Source: JAVKFF01 sp040226215
GTDB taxonomy: Bacteria > Pseudomonadota > Alphaproteobacteria > DSM-16000 > Inquilinaceae
Length of the DNA: 64,000 nt
Direction of reading: 5' to 3'
Assembly (NCBI GenBank): GCA_040226215.1
Contig: JAVKFF010000052.1
Location: forward strand, 1-64,000
The notes beneath the pieces were generated by a model. It searched no databases. It was given only the letters and a program-made list of their open reading frames with translations, and was not told where the DNA came from. Shown piece by piece: positions 53,295-63,840 of the stretch. The number at the start of each line of letters is the position of its first letter. The first letter of the stretch is position 1. The position numbers and the translations under genes were made by a program.

Positions 53295-54869
53295 ATGGCC
53301 GTTAATGCATCCAGTCCCGTCCGCGCGATCACCCGTCATCTCCTGTTGGCATCGAGCGCCCTGGTCGGCGCCTTGACGATGCTGGGGGCGCCGGCGCTCG
53401 CCCAGTCGGACACCATCACCGTCGCGCGCTCCGTGGACGCCGACAGTCTCGATCCGCACCGCACCTCGAACACCCAGTCGCTCCAGGTCACCAACCTGAT
53501 CTACGACACGCTGCTCACCATGGACGACAGCGGCACCATCCATCCCGGGCTGGCGTCGGCGTGGTCGATCTCCGAGGACGGGACGAGCTACACCTTCAGC
53601 CTTCGCGACGGGGTCGTGTGCCACGATGGCGAGGCCTTCGACGCGGCGATGGCCGCGGCGAGCATCGAACGGGCGGTCGATCCCGAGACCAACAACCCCA
53701 ACGCCTCCTCCTGGGGGCCGATCGAGGACACCTCGGCCGACGGCAATACGCTGACCGTCTCGCTGAGCGAGCCCTATGGACCGTTCCTCAGCTTCCTGAC
53801 CAGTATCCAGGCGCCGATGATCTGCGCCGGCTCGACGGCGGGCGAGGAGTTCGACCCGATCGGCACGGGTCCCTACGCACTCGTTGACTGGGTGCGCAAC
53901 GACCGGATCACGCTGTCGGCCAACGAGGACTACGAGAACGTCCATCCGCTGATCGACAATCCGGGCGCGCCATACATCCCCAATCTGGTGCTGCAGGTGA
54001 TCCCGGAGGGCGTGGCCCGGATGGCGGCGCTGCGCAGTGGCGAGGTCCAGTTCGCGGAGCCTTCCCTGGAGGAGGCGGCGCTGCTGCAGGACGATCCGGA
54101 CTTCAACGTCCACGCCGCCATGCTCAGCGGCCAGCAGATCCTGATGGCCTTCACCTGGCGCATCCCGCCGCTCGACGACGAGAATGTGCGCCGGGCGATC
54201 GGGGCGGTGGTCGACCGCGCGCTCTATGCCGACTTCGCCTTCGAGGGGCTGGTCGCGCCGGCCTACTGCCCGGTCGCTCCCGGCCTGCTGGGCACCGACC
54301 AGGAGATGTGCCGCGAAGCCGGCGTGCCGGAGGACGTGGAGCAGGCCGAGGAACTGCTCGCCGAGGCCGGCTACGGTCCGGACAATCCGCTCGAGATCGT
54401 GCTCTCGGTGCATCGCCTGCCGGGCTGGGACCGCATGCACGAGATCATGCTGCAGCAGTTCGAGACGGTCGGTATCGAGGCGACCATCGAGCAGCGCGAG
54501 GTGGCCGCCTTCTTCGACCAGATGTCCGAGGAGAACCAGCGCACCGACGGGTCGCCGGTGGTCTGGACCATGGGCATGTCGGGGGTCGATCCCGACTACC
54601 TCTACTTCCTTTGGCACACGCCGGGCTTCGTCAACATGGGCCTGAACGAGGAGGTCGACGCCATGCTGGCGGCACAGCGGGGGCTGACCGGCGAGGCGCG
54701 CGTCGAAGCGATCCAGGAGATCCATCGCTATTTGCTGGAGAACGTCTACGCGGTGCCCCTGCTGTCGCCTGGCTGGGGCTGGCTGATGGCTTCCAGCGCC
54801 GATCTCGAGGGCTTCAAGATGGGGCACATGGTGTCGCTGATCTTCAATGACGTGCAGTATGTCGACTAG
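53295..54869 (+). CDS. periplasmic substrate-binding protein, family 5 (module G)
   Basis: 524 residues from ATG 53295, preceded by AAGGAGG. Signal peptide region SSPVRAITRHLLLASSALVG to about PALAQS. Family 5 text: TITVARSVDADSLDPHRTSN, LRDGVVCHDGEAFDAAMAAA, PIGTGPYALVDWVRNDR. Internal cysteines in VVCHDG, MICAG, YCPV and MCREA may pair. Receptor for importer G. Confidence 0.95.
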   Translation: MAVNASSPVRAITRHLLLASSALVGALTMLGAPALAQSDTITVARSVDADSLDPHRTSNTQSLQVTNLIYDTLLTMDDSGTIHPGLASAWSISEDGTSYTFSLRDGVVCHDGEAFDAAMAAASIERAVDPETNNPNASSWGPIEDTSADGNTLTVSLSEPYGPFLSFLTSIQAPMICAGSTAGEEFDPIGTGPYALVDWVRNDRITLSANEDYENVHPLIDNPGAPYIPNLVLQVIPEGVARMAALRSGEVQFAEPSLEEAALLQDDPDFNVHAAMLSGQQILMAFTWRIPPLDDENVRRAIGAVVDRALYADFAFEGLVAPAYCPVAPGLLGTDQEMCREAGVPEDVEQAEELLAEAGYGPDNPLEIVLSVHRLPGWDRMHEIMLQQFETVGIEATIEQREVAAFFDQMSEENQRTDGSPVVWTMGMSGVDPDYLYFLWHTPGFVNMGLNEEVDAMLAAQRGLTGEARVEAIQEIHRYLLENVYAVPLLSPGWGWLMASSADLEGFKMGHMVSLIFNDVQYVD

Positions 54870-54893
54870 TCGATCCTGAAGGGAGCGCGATCG

Positions 54894-54947
54894 GGCTCCG
54901 CCGTTCTGCCCGCCGGGCCACGCCCAGCGGGCCGGGACGGCGGAGCC
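54894..54947 (+). other. intercistronic stem-loop after the SBP gene (module G)
   Basis: Perfect 11-bp arms GGCTCCGCCGT (54894-54904) and ACGGCGGAGCC (54937-54947), with a second internal hairpin GCCCGC/GCGGGC (54908-54913 and 54927-54932). It begins 25 bases after the SBP stop. No T-tract follows, so partial termination or 3' end protection is more likely than full termination. Confidence 0.72.
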
Positions 54948-54970
54948 GCCATTCTTGAACCGGGCCGACC

Positions 54971-55894
54971 ATGCTGACCTTCCTCGCCCGCCGTGGCATC
55001 GCGGCGGTGATCACCCTTCTCGTCTCGACCTTCGCGGTATCGATGCTGATCCACATCGTGCCGGGTGACCCGGTCACGGTGATGATGTCGCAGTCGGTGA
55101 CGGCGACGCCGGAGGCGATGGACGAGATGCGCACCCGGCTCGGCCTCGATCTGCCGTTGTGGCAGCAGTATCTGAACTTTCTCGGCCGCGTGGTCTCGGG
55201 CGATCTGGGCCGCACCATCATGGGGAACGAGCCGGTGCTGGGCCTGCTCGTCGACCGGCTTCCCAACACGCTCGTCCTCGCCGTCTCCGGGCTCGTTGTC
55301 GCCTGCGCGGTCGGACTGCCGCTCGGTATCCTGGCGGCCCGCAGGCAGGGCAGCCTGTTCGACAGCCTGGTGATGGTCGGCGCGGTTGTCGGCGTCTCGG
55401 TCCCGAACTTCTGGCTGGGACTGATCCTTCTCGTCTTCTTCTCGCTCACCCTGGGCTGGCTGCCGGTGGCGGGCGAGGGCTGGCAGAGCCTCATCCTGCC
55501 GGCGGTGACGCTGGGCGCCACCTATTCCGCGGTGATCGCCCGCATGTGCCGCTCCTCGATGATCGAGGTCCTGTCGGAGGACTATATCCGCACCGCGCGG
55601 TCGAAGGGACTGTCGCAGCGCACCGTCCTGCTGCGCCACGCCCTCAAGCCGGCGATGATCAGCGTCGTCACCGTGATCGGCCTGATCTTCGGCTACCTGA
55701 TGGGCGGGCAGGTGATCATTGAGAACGTCTTCTCCTGGAACGGCATCGGGCGCCTCGCGGTGCAGTCGATGCTGCAGCGCGACTACCCGCTCATCCAGGG
55801 ATTTCTGCTGATTTTCGCCACCACCATCATCTGCGTCTCGATCATTCTCGATATCGTCTACGTCTTCCTCGATCCGCGCACCGCCCATGGCTGA
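54971..55894 (+). CDS. ABC transporter permease, DppB type (module G)
   Basis: 307 residues. MLTFLARRGIAAVITLLVST, then HIVPGDPVTVMMSQSVTATP, about six membrane segments, the EAA loop IRTARSKGLSQRTVLLRHALKPAMIS and the tail YVFLDPRTAHG. It follows the SBP gene after a 101-base gap with a stem-loop, and overlaps the DppC-like start by 8 bases. Confidence 0.95.
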   Translation: MLTFLARRGIAAVITLLVSTFAVSMLIHIVPGDPVTVMMSQSVTATPEAMDEMRTRLGLDLPLWQQYLNFLGRVVSGDLGRTIMGNEPVLGLLVDRLPNTLVLAVSGLVVACAVGLPLGILAARRQGSLFDSLVMVGAVVGVSVPNFWLGLILLVFFSLTLGWLPVAGEGWQSLILPAVTLGATYSAVIARMCRSSMIEVLSEDYIRTARSKGLSQRTVLLRHALKPAMISVVTVIGLIFGYLMGGQVIIENVFSWNGIGRLAVQSMLQRDYPLIQGFLLIFATTIICVSIILDIVYVFLDPRTAHG

Positions 55895-56741
55895 GTCCGA
55901 TATGACGCGGCGCACGCTTCGCCGGCTCGGCGCGAACCCGGTCCTCGCTATCGCCGGCGCCGTCATTGTCTGCCTGGTCGCCGCCGCTCTGCTGGCCCCG
56001 CTGCTGGCGCCGTTCGACCCCAACGCGATGCGGGTCGGACCGCGCCTGTCGCCGCCTGGCGGGCCGCACCTCTTCGGCACGGACGAGTTGGGGCGCGATC
56101 TGTTCAGCCGGGTGCTCTACGGCGCCAGGCTGACCTTGTGGGTCGGCGCCGTCGCGGTGGGCATCGGTCTCCTGGTCGGCGTCATGACCGGTCTCGTCGC
56201 CGGCTATGTCACCGGCCTCGTCCGGTCGGTGCTCATGCGCGGCATCGACGTGCTCTACGCGTTCCCCGACACGCTGATCGCCCTGGCGCTTCTCGCCTTC
56301 CTCGGGCCCAGCCTGACCAACGCGATGATCGCGATCGGCATCAGCGTCATCCCCTACTATGCCCGCGTCACCTACAGCGTCGTGCTGGTGGAGCGCGCGA
56401 AACCCTATGTGGACGCCTGCGCCATGGTCGGCGCGGGGGGCGCGCGCGTGCTTTTCCGTCACATCCTGCCCAACTGTTTCGCGCCGCTGATCGTGGTCGC
56501 CTCGCTCGGCTTTTCCTCCGCCGTGCTGTCGGCGGCAGGGCTCTCGTTCCTCGGCCTCGGCGCGCAGCCGCCGGCACCGGAATGGGGGGCGATCCTCGCC
56601 AACGGGCGGAACTACATCACGCGGGCACCGTGGATCCTGATCTTTCCCGGTCTCGCGATCACCTTCACCGTGCTGGCCTTCAACATCGCCGGCGACGGTC
56701 TTCGACGCAGTCTCGATCCGCGCCAGAGGAAGGTCACGTGA
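55887..56741 (+). CDS. ABC transporter permease, DppC type (module G)
   Basis: 284 residues. First membrane segment VLAIAGAVIVCLVAAALLAP, then HLFGTDELGRDLFSRVLYGA, the EAA loop DACAMVGAGGARVLFRHILPN and the tail IAGDGLRRSLDPRQRKVT. It overlaps DppB (8 bases) and the GTG start of DppD (4 bases). It forms the channel of importer G with the DppB-like protein. Confidence 0.95.
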   Translation: MAESDMTRRTLRRLGANPVLAIAGAVIVCLVAAALLAPLLAPFDPNAMRVGPRLSPPGGPHLFGTDELGRDLFSRVLYGARLTLWVGAVAVGIGLLVGVMTGLVAGYVTGLVRSVLMRGIDVLYAFPDTLIALALLAFLGPSLTNAMIAIGISVIPYYARVTYSVVLVERAKPYVDACAMVGAGGARVLFRHILPNCFAPLIVVASLGFSSAVLSAAGLSFLGLGAQPPAPEWGAILANGRNYITRAPWILIFPGLAITFTVLAFNIAGDGLRRSLDPRQRKVT

Positions 56742-57760
56742 CGGCAGTGCACATGCCGGCGGTCCCCGCGCCGGGCGGATCTCCGGGCCCGGTGCTCACC
56801 GTTCGCGACCTGGGCATCGCGGCCGGCAAGGGCGCCGGGCGGCAGACGCTGGTGCAGGATCTCAGCTTCGAGATCCATCCGGGCGAGGTCCTGGCGCTGG
56901 TCGGCGAGTCGGGCTGCGGCAAGACCATGACCGCGCTGTCCATCGCCGGCCTGCTGCCGCCACGCGTAGAGATCAGCGGCGGGCAACTCAAGCTTCTCGA
57001 TCAGGCACTCGCCGGCGCCAGCGAGCGGACGATGAACCGCGTCCGCGGCCGTCATGTCGGCATGATCTTCCAGGAACCGATGACCTCGCTGAACCCGGTG
57101 CTGACCATCGGCACGCAGTTGACCGAGGGCCTGATCCGCCATCTCGGCATGTCCGGGCAGCAGGCGCGGGCGCGGGCGATCGAACTGCTCGACCTGGTGC
57201 GCATCGCCGATGCGCCGCGACGTCTGCGCGACTATCCGCATCACCTGTCCGGCGGGTTGCGCCAACGCGTCATGATCGCCATGGCCCTGGCTTGCCAGCC
57301 GGCGCTCCTCCTGGCCGACGAGCCGACCACGGCGCTCGACGTCACCATCCAGGCTCAGATCCTGGAACTGCTGGAGGCGATCCGCCGCGAGCTTGGCACG
57401 GCGATCCTGCTGATCACGCATGATCTGGGCGTGGTCGCCGACATCGCCGACCGGGCGATGGTGATGTATGCGGGCCGGGTCGTCGAGACCGCCGGGGTCG
57501 ACGATCTGCTCAACCGGCCCCAGCACCCCTATACGCGCGGCCTGATCAAGGCGCGGCCGGAGCTTGCCTCGGCGCTGGGTGCGGCGCATCGCCAGCCGCT
57601 GCAGACCATGCCGGGGATGGTTCCCCGGGGTGGCGCCGGCATTGCCGGCTGCGCCTTTCGCGAGCGCTGTCCCTTGGCGATGGCGCGCTGCGCGGAGGAG
57701 CGGCCCCCACTCGAACCGCGCGCAAGCGGGCACGCCGCGGCGTGCTGGGCGACGTTATGA
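56738..57760 (+). CDS. ABC transporter ATPase, DppD type (module G)
   Basis: 340 residues from GTG 56738, overlapping the DppC stop, with AGGAAGG upstream. GESGCGKTM near residues 52-60, MIFQEPMTSLNPVLTIG, LSGGLRQRVMIAMALAC, Walker B LLADEPTTALD, H-loop LITHDLGVV, and the C-terminal cysteine region FRERCPLAMARCAEE. It overlaps the DppF start (ATGA). Confidence 0.95.
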   Translation: MTAVHMPAVPAPGGSPGPVLTVRDLGIAAGKGAGRQTLVQDLSFEIHPGEVLALVGESGCGKTMTALSIAGLLPPRVEISGGQLKLLDQALAGASERTMNRVRGRHVGMIFQEPMTSLNPVLTIGTQLTEGLIRHLGMSGQQARARAIELLDLVRIADAPRRLRDYPHHLSGGLRQRVMIAMALACQPALLLADEPTTALDVTIQAQILELLEAIRRELGTAILLITHDLGVVADIADRAMVMYAGRVVETAGVDDLLNRPQHPYTRGLIKARPELASALGAAHRQPLQTMPGMVPRGGAGIAGCAFRERCPLAMARCAEERPPLEPRASGHAAACWATL

Positions 57761-58722
57761 AGGCGAGCGCGCTCCTCAAGGCCGAAGGGCTGAGCAAGCG
57801 GTTCCGGGTTGGCAGCGACCTGCTCGGCCGGCCGCGCGCCCACGTCCACGCGGTGAGCGACGTCTCGCTCTCGATCGCGCCCGGCGAGACGCTGGGCCTG
57901 GTCGGCGAGAGCGGCTCAGGAAAATCCACGCTCGGCCGCTTGCTCGTCGGCCTGGAGCGCGCCGATGGCGGAACCATCGATCTCGCCGGCGAGCGCATCG
58001 TCAGGCCCCGCGGGCGCCAGTTGCGCCAAATGCGCCGGCGCGTGCAGATGATCTTCCAGGACCCCTACGCCTCGCTCGACCCGCGGATGACGGTGGGGCA
58101 GTCGGTGAGCGAGCCGCTGACCATCCACGACCTGGCCCGTGGCGGGGCGGCGCGCGACCGGGTGGACGACCTGTTCCGCCAGGTCGGACTGCGTGGCGAC
58201 ATGATCGATCGCTATCCGCACGCGCTGTCCGGTGGTCAACGTCAGCGGGTCGGCATCGCCCGGGCGCTCGCCGTCGAGCCGCAACTGATCGTCGCCGACG
58301 AGCCGGTTGCCGCGCTCGACGTCTCGATCCAGGCCCAGATCGTCAACCTCCTGCTCGCGCTGCAGGCGGAGCGGGGTCTGGCCTTCCTGTTCATCTCCCA
58401 CGACATCGCCGTGGTCGCCCATGTCAGCCACCGGATCGCGGTGATGTATCTGGGCGAACTGGTCGAGACGGGGACAGCGAAGGCGATCATCGGCGCGCCG
58501 CGTCATCCCTATACCGAGGGCCTGATCGCGGCGACGCCGGATCCCGCCCGGCGGGCGGTGCGCAAGATCGTGCCCGCCGGCGAGATCCCGAGCCCGACCG
58601 ACCTGCCCACGGGATGCCGCTACCATACGCGCTGTCCGCTCGCGACCGATCTCTGCCGACGCGAGAGGCCCGTTCTCACACCGCGCGACGAGGGGCGGCT
58701 GGTCGCCTGCCACCATCGCTGA
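57757..58722 (+). CDS. ABC transporter ATPase, DppF type (module G)
   Basis: 321 residues from ATG 57757, which overlaps the DppD stop. GESGSGKST near residues 54-62, MIFQDPYASLDPRMTVG, LSGGQRQRVGIARALAV, Walker B LIVADEPVAALD, H-loop FISHDIAVV and the cysteine pair YHTRCPLATDLCRRE. Last gene of operon G, ended by a stem-loop directly after the stop. Confidence 0.95.
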   Translation: MKASALLKAEGLSKRFRVGSDLLGRPRAHVHAVSDVSLSIAPGETLGLVGESGSGKSTLGRLLVGLERADGGTIDLAGERIVRPRGRQLRQMRRRVQMIFQDPYASLDPRMTVGQSVSEPLTIHDLARGGAARDRVDDLFRQVGLRGDMIDRYPHALSGGQRQRVGIARALAVEPQLIVADEPVAALDVSIQAQIVNLLLALQAERGLAFLFISHDIAVVAHVSHRIAVMYLGELVETGTAKAIIGAPRHPYTEGLIAATPDPARRAVRKIVPAGEIPSPTDLPTGCRYHTRCPLATDLCRRERPVLTPRDEGRLVACHHR

Positions 58723-58743
58723 GGCAGCCCGGACCTGGCTGCC
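58723..58743 (+). terminator. stem-loop directly after operon G
   Basis: Perfect 7-bp arms GGCAGCC (58723-58729) and GGCTGCC (58737-58743), loop CGGACCT, starting right after the TGA of the DppF-like gene. GCAAACG follows, so no U-tract; it may act with Rho or as a 3' end stabiliser. Confidence 0.5.
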
Positions 58744-58860
58744 GCAAACGAGGTCTGCGGCCGACATTCGGCATCGTCGCCGACCCCGGTTCTTCGAGCT
58801 CTCCCGACCACCCCGACGAAGGGCGGCGTGCCGGAAAATCGCTTCGCCTGGGTGCGGCGA

Positions 58861-59931
58861 TCAGCGGGTGTCCCGGTCGCGACGGCTTGCCGGAAGCAGG
58901 GACACGATCGACGGCACGCTGATGGCGATGGCCAGGAAGCGGGCCATGTTGCAGACCACGATCGAGGCGACGTCGAGCCCGAGTCCAAGCGCCATCACCG
59001 ATGTTTCCGGCAGGCCGCCGGGCGTGAAGATCAGGATCAGCTGACTGGCTTCCTGGCCGAGGGAGGGCGCCAGCAGGAATGCCCCGAGGATCGCCGTGCC
59101 GAGGATGATGGAGGCCCAACCGAGACCCAGGATCATGTCGCGGATCAGCATGGTCAGGCGCAATCCCGCGAAGCGCAGGCCAACGGAGATGCCGATGATA
59201 ACCTGGACCGCCGCCAGCAGCTCCGCCGGTGGCTCGGTGGCGATCAGTCCGGTGGCGTGCGCGGCGGCGCTGAGGATCAGCGGGCCCAGCACGGTCCGTC
59301 CCGGAAGCCGCAGCATTCCGCCGATCGCCACTCCAATGGCGCCGAGGCTGGCCAGAACCAGCCAGTCGACCGGATGCTGGCCTTGGGACAGGGTTTCGGC
59401 AGCGGCTCCCGGGATCTCGGCCGGTGCCGCGAGCACCGTCAGCAGCAGGGGCACGACGCCGAAGATCGCCAGAACCCGCATCGCGTGCACGACGGCGATG
59501 CGCCGTGTGTCGCCGCCGATCTCCTGCGCCAGCATCATCAGCATGACGAAGCCTCCCGGCGCGGCGGCGAAGGTGGCGGTGGCGCTGTCGTATCGGGCGA
59601 CCTTGCGGAAGAACAGCCAGCCGGCACCGAAGGTCAACACGAAGAGCGCCAGGGTGACAGCGACGAGCAGCGGCCAGTGCGCCGCCTGCGACAGCATGTC
59701 GGGCTGGAATCGCGATCCGATCAGCAGGGCCAGGATGACATGGGCAACCTGAACGCAAGGTGTCGGCACGCCCACGGGCATCCGGCTGGCCATCGCGACG
59801 GCCGTCACGAACAGGGCGCCAAGGAGCCAGGGCAGCGGTAGCCCGGCAACCGCGAACATCGTCCCGCCGGCGACGCCGAGGACAAGCGTGGCGGACGCCC
59901 ATCCGGCTCGCCGGTCCACCCCCGGGGTCAC
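58861..59931 (-). CDS. AbrB-family integral membrane protein
   Basis: 356 residues from GTG 59931-59929, overlapping the aldolase-family stop by four bases. About ten membrane segments in two repeats, each with the family text LPWLLGALFVTAVAM or LPGRTVLGPLILSAAAHATG, and the conserved TFAAAPGGFVMLMMLA and LIFTPGGLPETSVMAL. This is the Gram-negative AbrB duplication family (often called ammonia monooxygenase or putative regulator), actually a membrane protein of unknown, possibly transport, function. Co-transcribed with the class II aldolase-like gene; the pairing suggests export or uptake of a small acid. Confidence 0.9.
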   Translation of the reverse strand: MTPGVDRRAGWASATLVLGVAGGTMFAVAGLPLPWLLGALFVTAVAMASRMPVGVPTPCVQVAHVILALLIGSRFQPDMLSQAAHWPLLVAVTLALFVLTFGAGWLFFRKVARYDSATATFAAAPGGFVMLMMLAQEIGGDTRRIAVVHAMRVLAIFGVVPLLLTVLAAPAEIPGAAAETLSQGQHPVDWLVLASLGAIGVAIGGMLRLPGRTVLGPLILSAAAHATGLIATEPPAELLAAVQVIIGISVGLRFAGLRLTMLIRDMILGLGWASIILGTAILGAFLLAPSLGQEASQLILIFTPGGLPETSVMALGLGLDVASIVVCNMARFLAIAISVPSIVSLLPASRRDRDTR

Positions 59932-60662
59932 GCGCCGAAGATCGGGACACCGGCTCCATGACTGGCGGCGAGCTTGCGTCGGAAGTAGTTCCACGAATGC
60001 TCGATATGGGCTGGCGTCATGATTTGCGAATGCCGGCGGTGGCGATCCTCGGCCGAGGGCAGGTTCCAGCGCGCCTGCATGCCCGCGGCGAGCAGGTGCG
60101 CCCGGCAGGCCTTCTCCAGGAAGACCCCGACGCAAATCGCATGGGCGACGCTTGTCCCGCAGAAGGTGACGCCATGATTGGCCATGAACACCGCGACGTT
60201 TTCGCCGAGCGCGTCGGCCAGGTCGGCACCGAGCGCGGGCGTGTTGATCAACGCCGACGTCTCGGCATGTCGCGGCAGGTCGACGAAGTAGTCGGCGTCG
60301 ACCGTCACCGGCAGAAGCGGATCGGTCGACCCGGAGATCACGCAGGCGTGGATGGGATGGGTATGGGCGACCACGGCGATATCGGGACGCTTTTTCAGGA
60401 TCTCGGCGTGGATCGGCCATTCGGAATGGCGGCCGCCATCCCCGGCCAGCTGGTTGCCCTCGAGGTCGAGCAGCACGAAGTCCTCAGGCCCGACGATCTC
60501 CCCGAGACCGGCCCGGTTGCGCTTGAGCCAGAAGCCGCGCGATTCGGGGTCGCGAACCGAGAGATGCCCGAGGGTCATGTCGCCATGTCCCTCCATCTCG
60601 AGGATCCGACAACCTTCGGCGAGCTGGTGCAGCAGGTCGGTCACGACCGCGGATTCTGGCAT
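59928..60662 (-). CDS. class II aldolase/adducin-family protein
   Basis: 244 residues. Zinc-site residues: Glu in SEWPIHAEIL, His-x-His in VVAHTHPIHAC and the third His in ANHGVTFCGTS. Family members include fuculose/ribulose-phosphate aldolases and epimerases and hydroxy-oxo-acid decarboxylases. The first 30 residues (LHQLAEGCRILEMEGHGDMT, then LGHLSVRD) follow the usual N-terminus. First gene of a two-gene minus operon, divergent from the molybdenum hydroxylase genes. Substrate unknown. Confidence 0.92.
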   Translation of the reverse strand: MPESAVVTDLLHQLAEGCRILEMEGHGDMTLGHLSVRDPESRGFWLKRNRAGLGEIVGPEDFVLLDLEGNQLAGDGGRHSEWPIHAEILKKRPDIAVVAHTHPIHACVISGSTDPLLPVTVDADYFVDLPRHAETSALINTPALGADLADALGENVAVFMANHGVTFCGTSVAHAICVGVFLEKACRAHLLAAGMQARWNLPSAEDRHRRHSQIMTPAHIEHSWNYFRRKLAASHGAGVPIFGA

Positions 60663-60941
60663 CTCTGTTCCTTCGCGTATCAGTTGTGCGTTGTTCAGAT
60701 CGGCGCCGCAGAAACCTGCACCATATGTGAAACAAGGTTCCGCTGGATGAAGGCGGGCCTATTGATATCCCGAAACATACGATCCGGGCAAACGCCCTGA
60801 TTTGACCTTGACGCTCACTGGATCGGCTCCGTATGGTTATTATATTAACAATTGTTCCGTATATGGAACACCAACATCAAGAAGTTCCAGCCCGCCGGAC
60901 CGGCGTCAAGGAACCGCCAACACCGGAACCGGGATGGGCGG
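60663..60941. promoter_or_regulatory. divergent promoter region before the molybdenum hydroxylase operon
   Basis: 279 bases, with AT-rich DNA at 60828-60870. TTGACG (60808-60813) and TATGGT (60832-60837) are 18 bases apart and could be a plus-strand promoter, and the palindrome at 60853-60870 lies just downstream. A second, partly similar tract, GAAACAAGGTTCC, occurs at about 60729-60741. AACAATTGTT (60847-60856) is another short perfect palindrome. Confidence 0.55.
60853..60870. promoter_or_regulatory. operator-like palindrome TGTTCC-N6-GGAACA
   Basis: Perfect 6-base arms around GTATAT, 71 bases before the large-subunit start and just past the best promoter candidate. Its shape resembles IclR- or GntR-type operators (GGAAC/GTTCC arms); the regulator is not in the window. 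Overlap with AACAATTGTT gives a compound site. Confidence 0.6.
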
Positions 60942-63315
60942 ATGTTTGTCGGAAAACCGCTGAGGCGGAGGGAAGATGTCAAGTTCGTAAGCGGTCGAGG
61001 CCGCTTCGTTGACGATCTCCTGCCGCCGCGGACCGCCCATGTCGCCTTCGTTCGCAGCCCCCACGCGCATGCCAGGATCGTCGATATCGATGTCGAACAG
61101 GCCAGGCAGGCCGATGGCGTCCTGCGCGTCCTGACCGCCGAAGACTGGGATGCCGCCGGGCATGGCTCGCTGGTCTGCGTTCATCCCATGCCGTTCAGCG
61201 ACGGCCGGCCGATGAACGAAGTCCTGCGCCCTGCGTTTGCAACTAAAAAGGTTTGTCATGTCGGCGACATCGTCGCCGCCGTCATCGCCGAGACCAAACA
61301 TGACGCGGTCCACGCCGGCGAACTGGTCGAGATCGACTACGAGGTGCTGGCCGCGAATGTCGAGACGGGCAGGGCCCTCGACGAGGATTGCCCGATCGTG
61401 CACGAGGTGTTCGACGGCAACCTCGTCAACGACGTGATCCATGGCGACCGGGAGGCGACGTCCGCCGCCTTTGCGGAGGCGGCGCATGTCACGAGCCTCA
61501 CTCTCGTCAGCAACCGTCTCGCGGCGATGCCGCTGGAGCCGCGCGCCTATCTGGCCGAGCACGATGCCGAGCGCGACGAGACGACGCTTTGGGCCACGGC
61601 CCAGATGCCGCACATGCTGCGGCAGTGGATCTGCCGCTACGCGCTCCATCTGCCCGAGCACAAATTGCGCGTGATCGCGCCCGATGTCGGCGGCGGCTTC
61701 GGTGTGAAGGGCAATTTCACGCCGGAAATCCCCACCATCGTCTGGATGGCGCGCGAACTCGGCCGGCCGATGAAGTGGACCTGCAGCCGGTCGGAAGCGC
61801 TGCAGTCGGACTCGCAAGGCCGCGATCACGTCACCCATGCGCGCATGGCTTTCGATGCCGACGGACACATCCTCGGGCTCGAGGTCGAGACGCTTGCCGC
61901 GCTCGGCGCCTATCTCAGCAACTTCGCGCCCAGCATCCCGGGCAATTCCTACCCACAGACGCTGACCGGTCTCTATCGGACGCGGGCGGCGTATGCGCGG
62001 GTTCGCGGCGTCTACACCAACACGGTGCCGATCGATGCCTATCGCGGTTCCGGCCGCCCCGAGGCAACGCTCGTCAACGAGCGGCTGCTGGAGAACGGCG
62101 CCCGCGAGATGGGCATCGACGTGGTCGAGATGCGCCGCCGCAACCTGCTCTCCCGGGAGGACTTTCCCTACAAAACGCCGATCGGACGGACCTATGACAG
62201 CGGCGACCCGCCGGCGATGCTGGAGAAGCTGCTGGCCATGGCCGACTACGACGAGTTGCGCCGGGAGCAGGCGCGCCTGCGCGCGGAAGGCCGGCTGATG
62301 GGCATCGGTCTTGCCGTCTTCCTCGACAAGTCGGGTACCGGTCCGAGCAAGGCGCTGGCGCGCAAGGGAGGGCTGCACGGCGGCTACGAGACCGCCTGTG
62401 CGCGGGTCAACTCCGATGGCGGCGTGACGCTGTTCATGGGCACCCACTCCCACGGCCAGGGTCACGACATCACCTACGCGGCCATCGCGGCCGACCGGCT
62501 TGGCCTCGACATCGACGCGATCGAGGTCGTCGAGGGCGATACCGGGCGCATCGCGCATGGCAACGGCACCTGGGGTTCGCGCTCGGTATCGGTCGGCGGC
62601 GCGGCACTGCACCGCGCCTGTGGGGAGGTTCTGGCCAAGGCGCATCGCATCGCCGCCCACCTGCTGGAGGTCGCTGTCGAGGATCTGCGCTACGAGCCGC
62701 CGCTGTTCACCGTGCCGGGCAGCAACCGCAGCGTATCGTTCGCCGAAGTCGCCGACGTGGCCTATCACGGTGCGCGCCTGCCGGCGGATCACAGCATCGA
62801 GCCCGGCCTGGAGAGCACGATCTTTCACGATCCCGACGACTCCAACGATCCGTCGGCCATGCATCTCGCCGTCGTCGAGGTCGATCCGCGTACCGGCCGC
62901 GTGGCCGTGCGGCGATACGTCACCGTGGACGACTGCGGCACGGTGATCAATCCGATGATCGTCGAGGGGCAGGTGCATGGCGGCCTGGCCCAGGGGCTGG
63001 GCCAGGCCCTGATGGAGAACGTGGTCTACGACCCGGCATCCGGCCAGCTGCTCTCGGGCACCTTCATGGACTACGCCATGCCGCGCGCCGGGGACATGCC
63101 GCGCCTCGACATGGACTTCCACGCCTCTCCAACTCCCAGCAATGCACTGGGTGCCAAGGGCGGCAGCGAGACCGGGACGATCGGCCCTCCCGCCGCCATC
63201 ACCAACGCCATCGTCGACGCGCTCTGGCACCTCGGCGTCCGCGACCTGCGCATGCCGCTGACGCCGGCCCGGGTCTGGGGCGCGATCGCCGAGGCACGCG
63301 ATGCGGAGCCGGAGC

Positions 63316-63323
<8 letters not shown>
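60942..63323 (+). CDS. molybdenum hydroxylase large subunit (xanthine dehydrogenase/CoxL family)
   Basis: 793 residues from ATG 60942, with GGGATGGG upstream. The N-terminal a/b hammerhead begins VGKPLRRREDVKFVSGRGRF. Molybdopterin-binding motifs: GGGFGVKGNFTPE, AYRGSGRPEATLVNERLLE, THSHGQGHDITYAAI and GSRSVSVGG. The active-site Glu is in GAKGGSETGTIG. The loop AYRGSGR lacks the Ser-selanyl-Cys motif (AYRCSFR) of true CO dehydrogenase, so this is a hydroxylase of an aldehyde, purine or N-heterocycle. First of a large-small-medium operon. FAD and Fe-S subunits follow directly. Confidence 0.94.
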
Positions 63324-63826
<503 letters not shown>

Positions 63827-63840
<14 letters not shown>

